Part shown: in pieces, positions 13,601 to 19,600 of the stretch
How positions within the stretch are numbered: position 1 is the first letter of the stretch
How the letters are laid out: each line of letters begins with the position of its first letter
Source: Mycobacterium fragae
Lineage (GTDB): Bacteria; Actinomycetota; Actinomycetes; Mycobacteriales; Mycobacteriaceae
Length of the DNA: 64,000 nt
Direction: 5' to 3'
Assembly (NCBI RefSeq): GCF_002102185.1
Contig: NZ_LQOW01000031.1
Location: forward strand, 1 to 64,000
Notes under the pieces: generated by a model
What the model was told of the DNA's origin: nothing
The model's input: the letters and a program-made list of their open reading frames with translations, nothing else
Databases searched by the model: none
Program-made: the position numbers and the translations under genes

Positions 13601-16600
13601 AACGCTGGAGCGAGGCCGGTGAGCCCGCCGGAATCGCCGGGAGCGTGGAATTCCGCACCGATGTGTTCGACGCGGACAGCATCGAGGCGTTGATTGGGCG
13701 GTTGGAGCGGGTGTTGGTGGCGATGACCGCCGATCCCAGTCGGCGGCTGTCGTCGGTGGATCTGCTCGATGCCGGCGAGCGCGCCCGCTTGGAGGGTTGG
13801 GGTAACCGGGCGGTGTTAGGCGAGCCGGCGACCACGGCGGTGTCGATTCCGGTGCTGTTCGCCGCACAGGTGGCGCGCACGCCCGATGCGGTGGCGGTGA
13901 CCTTCGAGGGCCGCTCAATGACGTACCGGGATCTCGAGGGGGCCGCCAACCGATTGGCGCATCTTTTGGCCGCTCACGGGTTGGGCCCGGGCGACTGTGT
14001 GGCGCTGCTGTTTTCGCGTTCGGCTGAGGCGATCGTGGCGATTTTGGCGGTACTGAAAACCGGGGCGGCCTATCTGCCGATCGACCCGGCGCTGCCGGCG
14101 ACGCGGATCGGGTTCATGCTTGCTGATGCCGCGCCGGCGGCCGCCGTCACCACCACTGGGCTGCGCTCGCGGCTGGACGGGCATGACCTGCTGATCATCG
14201 ATGCCGAAGACTCCGCTGTTGACAGCCAATCCAGCACGGCACCGCCGGCGCCGGGTCCGGACGATATCGCCTACATCCTCTACACCTCAGGCACCACCGG
14301 TATCCCTAAGGGGGTGGCCATCACCCACCAGAACGTGACTCAGCTGTTGGAGTCGTTGAATGCCGACCTGCCGGCAGTGGGTGTGTGGTCGCAGTGTCAT
14401 TCCTACGGTTTCGACGTCTCGGTATGGGAGATCTGCAGCGCGCTCCTGCACGGCGGGCGGCTGGTGGTGATATCCGAGGCGGTGGCCCGCTCACCGGAGG
14501 ACTTCCACGCATTGCTGGTGGGTGAAAAAGTCGGTGTCTTAAGCCAAACCCCTTCTGCCGTGCGGATGTTGTCGCCTGAGGGGTTGGAGTCGGTGGCGTT
14601 GGTGGTGGCCGGTGAACCCTGCCCGGCCGAGGTGCTAGATCGATGGGCGCCCGGGCGGGTGATGATCAACGCCTACGGCGAGACCGAAACCTGGTATGCG
14701 TCGTCGAGTGCGCCGTTGACGCCCGGTTCAGGGGTCGTGCCGATCGGTTCGCCAGTGGGTGGGGCGGCGTTGTTTGTGCTGGATGGGTGGTTGCGTCCGG
14801 TGCCAGCCGGCGTGGTCGGGGAGTTGTATGTGGCCGGCCGGGGGGTCGGGTGTGGGTATTGGCGGCGGCCTGCTTTGACCGGGTCGCGCTTTGTGGCGTG
14901 TCCGTTCGGCGGCGCAGGCAGTGCGGGACAACCCGGACAACGGATGTATCGCACCGGGGATCTGGTGCGTTGGGGTGCCGATGGCCAGTTGGTGTATGTG
15001 GGGCGGGCCGATGAGCAGGTCAAGATCCGCGGGTATCGCATCGAACTCGGTGAGGTGCGCGCGGCCCTGACTCGGTTGGATGGGGTGGAGCAGGCGGTAG
15101 TGATCGCCCGCGAGGACCGCCCCGGCGACAAGCGCCTGGTGGGTTATGTCACCGGCACCGCCGACCCGGCTGAGGCGCGCGCCGTGCTGGGCGAGCGGCT
15201 CCCGGCCTACATGGTGCCGGCGGCGGTGGTGGTCGTAGAGGCGCTGCCGCTGGCCCCCAACGGCAAACTCGACATCCGCGCGCTGCCGGCGCCCGAATAC
15301 ACCGCTGTCGGGTATCGGCCCCCGAGCACGCTCGTCGAGGAGATCCTGGCCGGTATCTACGCCCAGATACTGGGGCTTGAGCGGGTCGGCGTCGATGACT
15401 CATTCTTCGATCTGGGCGGGGATTCACTGTCGGCGATGCGCCTTGTCGCGGCGGTCAATACCGGCATGGATGCCGGCCTTTCGGTGCGCACCGTGTTCGA
15501 GGCGTCCACCGTTGCCCGATTAGCGCCGCGTATTGGGGAGAAGGCGCGTGGGCTTCCGCGGTTAGTAGCGGTTGAGCGGCCGGCGGTGGTTCCGTTGTCG
15601 TTTGCTCAGAGCCGGTTGTGGTTTATCGACCAGTTGCAGGGGCCTTCACCGGTTTACAACATGGCGGCGGCGTTGCGGTTGCGCGGGCGGCTTGATGCCG
15701 AGGCGTTGAGTGCGGCGCTGGCCGATGTGGTGGATCGCCATGAAAGCCTGCGCACGGTATTCCCCACGGTCGAGGGGACACCTCATCAGGTGATTATCCC
15801 CGCTGCGGGTGCCGATTTCGGCTGGCACGTTGTCGATGCGAACGGCTGGTCGACCGGCCGGCTGGGTGAGGCTGTCAGGGAGGCGGCGCGTACCACCTTC
15901 GATCTAGCCACTGAGATCCCTTTGCGGGCACGGCTTTTCCGCGTCAGCGAGGACGAGCACGTGCTGGTAATCGTCGTGCACCACATCGCCGCCGATGGCT
16001 GGTCGCTTAGCCCGCTGGCGCGTGATCTGGGGGTGGCCTATGCCAGCCGGTGCGCGGGGCAAGCTCCCGGCTGGGCGCCATTGGCGGTGCAGTATGCCGA
16101 TTACACGCTGTGGCAGCGCCAGCATCTTGGTGAACTGGCGGACCCGCACAGTGCTATCGGTGCGCAGCTGGCCTATTGGCAGGATGTGCTGGCTGGGATG
16201 CCCGAGCATTTGGATCTGCCCACCGATCGGCCCTACCCGCCGTTGGCCGATCAGCGCGGCGCCACGGTGTCGGTGGACTGGTCGGCCGAGCTGCAGCAAC
16301 AGGTTGCTCGGGTGGCCCGTGAGCACAACGCGACCAGCTTCATGGTGATCCAGGCCGCCCTGGCGGTGCTGCTGGCCAAGATCAGCGCCAGCAGCGACGT
16401 GTCGGTCGGTTTTCCGATCGCCGGGCGGCGCGACCCCGCGCTGGATGAGCTGGTGGGGTTTTTCGTCAACACCTTGGTGCTGCGGGTCGATCTGGCCGGT
16501 GATCCCACCGTCGCCGAGTTGCTGGCTCAGGTACGACGGCGCAGCCTGGCCGCCTACGAGCACCAAGATGTGCCCTTTGAGGTGCTGGTGGAGCGGCTCA

Positions 16601-19600
16601 ACCCCGTCCGAAGCCTGACCCATCACCCGCTGATCCAGGTGATGTTGGCGTGGCAGAACGTCCCCTGGCACAACAATGGCGCCGCCGCCGGGTTGGCCTT
16701 GGGTGATCTGCAGGTCACACCGCTGCCGGTGGACACCCAGACGGCCCGCATGGACCTTTCATTCTCCCTCGGGGAACGCTGGACCGAGGCCGGTGAGCCC
16801 GCCGGGATCGGCGGGACGGTGGAATTTCGCACCGACGTGTTCGATTCGGAAAGCATCGAGGCGTTGATCGGGCGGTGGGAGCGGGTGTTGGTGGCGGTCA
16901 TCGCCGAGCCGACTCGGCGGCTGTCGTCGGTGGATCTGCTCGATGCCGGCGAGCATGCCCACCTGGACCGGTGGAGCAATCGAGCGGTGTTGACCCAGCC
17001 CGCACCCACGGCGACGTCGATTCCGGCGTTGTTCGCCGCGCAGGTGGCCCGCACCCCGGATGCGGTGGCGCTGACATGCGGTGAGATCTCGTGGACCTAT
17101 CGGGAACTTGATGAGGCCGCCAACCGGTTGGCGCACCAGTTGGCCGCTCACCGCGCGGGCCCGGGTGGATGTGTGGCGCTGCTGATGGAGCGGTCCGTCG
17201 AGGCGGTCGCGGCGATTGTCGCGGTATTGAAAACCGGTGCGGCGTATCTGCCGATCGACCCGGCACTGCCCGCGGCGCGGATCGGGTTCATGTTCGCCGA
17301 TGCCGCCCCAGTGGCCGTGATCACCACAGCTGATCTGGCCGGGCGGATAGACGGACACGACGTGGTGGTCATCGATGTCAACAACCCCGCTCTGGAAACC
17401 CAACCCAGCACAGCACTTCCTGCGCCGGCGCCGGACAATATCGCTTACATCATTTACACCTCGGGCACCACCGGGGTCCCCAAAGGTGTGGCGGTCACCC
17501 ACGACAATGTCGCCCAACTGTTTGCATCCTTTGATGCCGGCCTCACGCCTGGGTCGGGTCAGGTCTGGAGCCAGTGCCACTCCTATGCCTTCGATTTCTC
17601 GGTGCGGGAAATCTGGAGCGCGCTGCTACATGGTGGGCGGCTGGTGGTGATACCCGACTCGGTGACACGTTCGCCAACCGATTTTCAGGATGTGCTAGTT
17701 GCTGAACACGTCAACGTGTTAGGTCAAACCCCGTCTGCGCTAGCGGTGTTGTCACCTGAAGGGTTGGATTCGGTGGCGTTAGTGGTGGCCGGTGAGCCCT
17801 GCCCAGCCGAACTGGTTGACCGTTGGGCGCCTGGGCGGGTGATGGTCAACGAGTACGGCCCGACCGAAACCACGGTATGTGTCGCGGGGAGTGCGCAGTT
17901 GGTGGCAGATTCGGGGGCACCGCCGATCGGCTCGCCAGTGTCGGGGGCCGCATTGTTTGTGCTGGATGGGTGGTTGCGGCCGGTTCCGGCGGGTGTGGCC
18001 GGTGAGTTGTACCTGGCGGGTCGCGGAGTGGGTTGCGGGTATTGGCGGCAGGGCGCGCTGACGGCCTCGCGGTTTGTGGCCTGCCCGTTCGGCGGCGCGG
18101 GAGCGCCGGGACAACGGATGTATCGCACCGGAGACCTGGTGCGTTGGCGCGCCGATGGGCAGCTGGACTATCTGGGACGCGTCGATGAGCAGGTCAAGAT
18201 CCGCGGGTATCGGATCGAGTGTGGTGAAGTCCAGGCGGCGCTGGCCGGGGTGGACGGCGTCGAGCAGGCCGTGGTGATCACCCGCGAGGACCGCCCCGGC
18301 GACAAGCGCCTAGTGGGCTATGTCACCGGGACAGCCGACCCGGCCAAGGCGCGTACCGCGCTGGCCGAGCAGCTACCGCCGTACATGATCCCGGCCGCGG
18401 TGGTGGTGGTGTCGGCGCTGCCGCTGACACCCAACGGCAAACTGGACACCCGTGCCCTGCCGGCACCCGAGTATCAGGATGCCCATCGTTACCGTGCCCC
18501 GGACAGCCCCATCGAGGAGATTCTGGCCGGCATCTACGCCCAGGTCCTGGGGATTGAGCGTGTCGGGGTGGATGAGTCGTTCTTCGACCTCGGCGGGGAT
18601 TCGCTTGCCGCGATGCGCCTGATCGCCGCGATCAACACCCGCCTGGATGCCCACCTTGCGGTGCGCACCCTGTTCAACGCGCCGTCCGTTAAAAGCTTGA
18701 GTCAGCAGTTGGTGGGCGAGCAGGTGGCCACAGGGCCCAGCTTTGCGTCCGTGCACGGCGGCGATGCCACAGAGGTGCACGCCAGCGACCTGACGCTGGA
18801 CAAGTTCATCGACGCCGCGACGCTGAACGCCGCCCCGTCGCTGCCAGGCCCGAGTCCTGAGGTGCGGACGGTCCTGCTGACCGGGGCGACTGGCTTCCTC
18901 GGGCGTTACCTGGCCCTGGAATGGCTCGAGCGGATGGACCTTGTCAACGGCACGCTGATCTGCCTGGTGCGCGCCAAGTCCGACGCGGATGCGCGGCGCC
19001 GGCTCGACAAGACCTTCGACAGCGGCGACCCTCAATTGCTGGCCCACTACCGGGAGCTGGCCACCGATCATCTACAGGTCATCGCCGGCGACAAGGGCGA
19101 GCCCAATCTCGGCCTGGACGACCAGACCTGGCAGCGGCTAGCCGACACCATCGATCTGATCGTCGATCCCGCAGCCCTGGTCAGCGGCGTACTGCCCTAT
19201 AACGAGCTATTCGGGCCCAACGTCGTGGGCACCGCCGAGCTAATCCGGATCGCTCTCACCACGAAGCTCAAGCCCTACACTTACGTCTCCACTGCCAACG
19301 TGGGCGACCAGATCGAGCCGTCGGCGTTCACCGAGGATGCCGACATCCGCGTCATCAGCCCCACTCGTGCGATCGACGAGTCCGCCCATGGCTACGGGAG
19401 CAGCAAGTGGGCAGGTGAGGTGTTGCTGCGCTACGCCAACGACCTGTGCGGTCTGCCGGTCGCGGTGTTTCGCTGCGACATGATCCTGGCCGACACCACA
19501 TTCACGGGCCAGCTCAACGTGTCGGACGTGTTCACCAAATTGATGCTGAGCCTGATCGCCACCGGCATCGCGCCGGCCTCTTTTTACCAGGTCGACGCCG

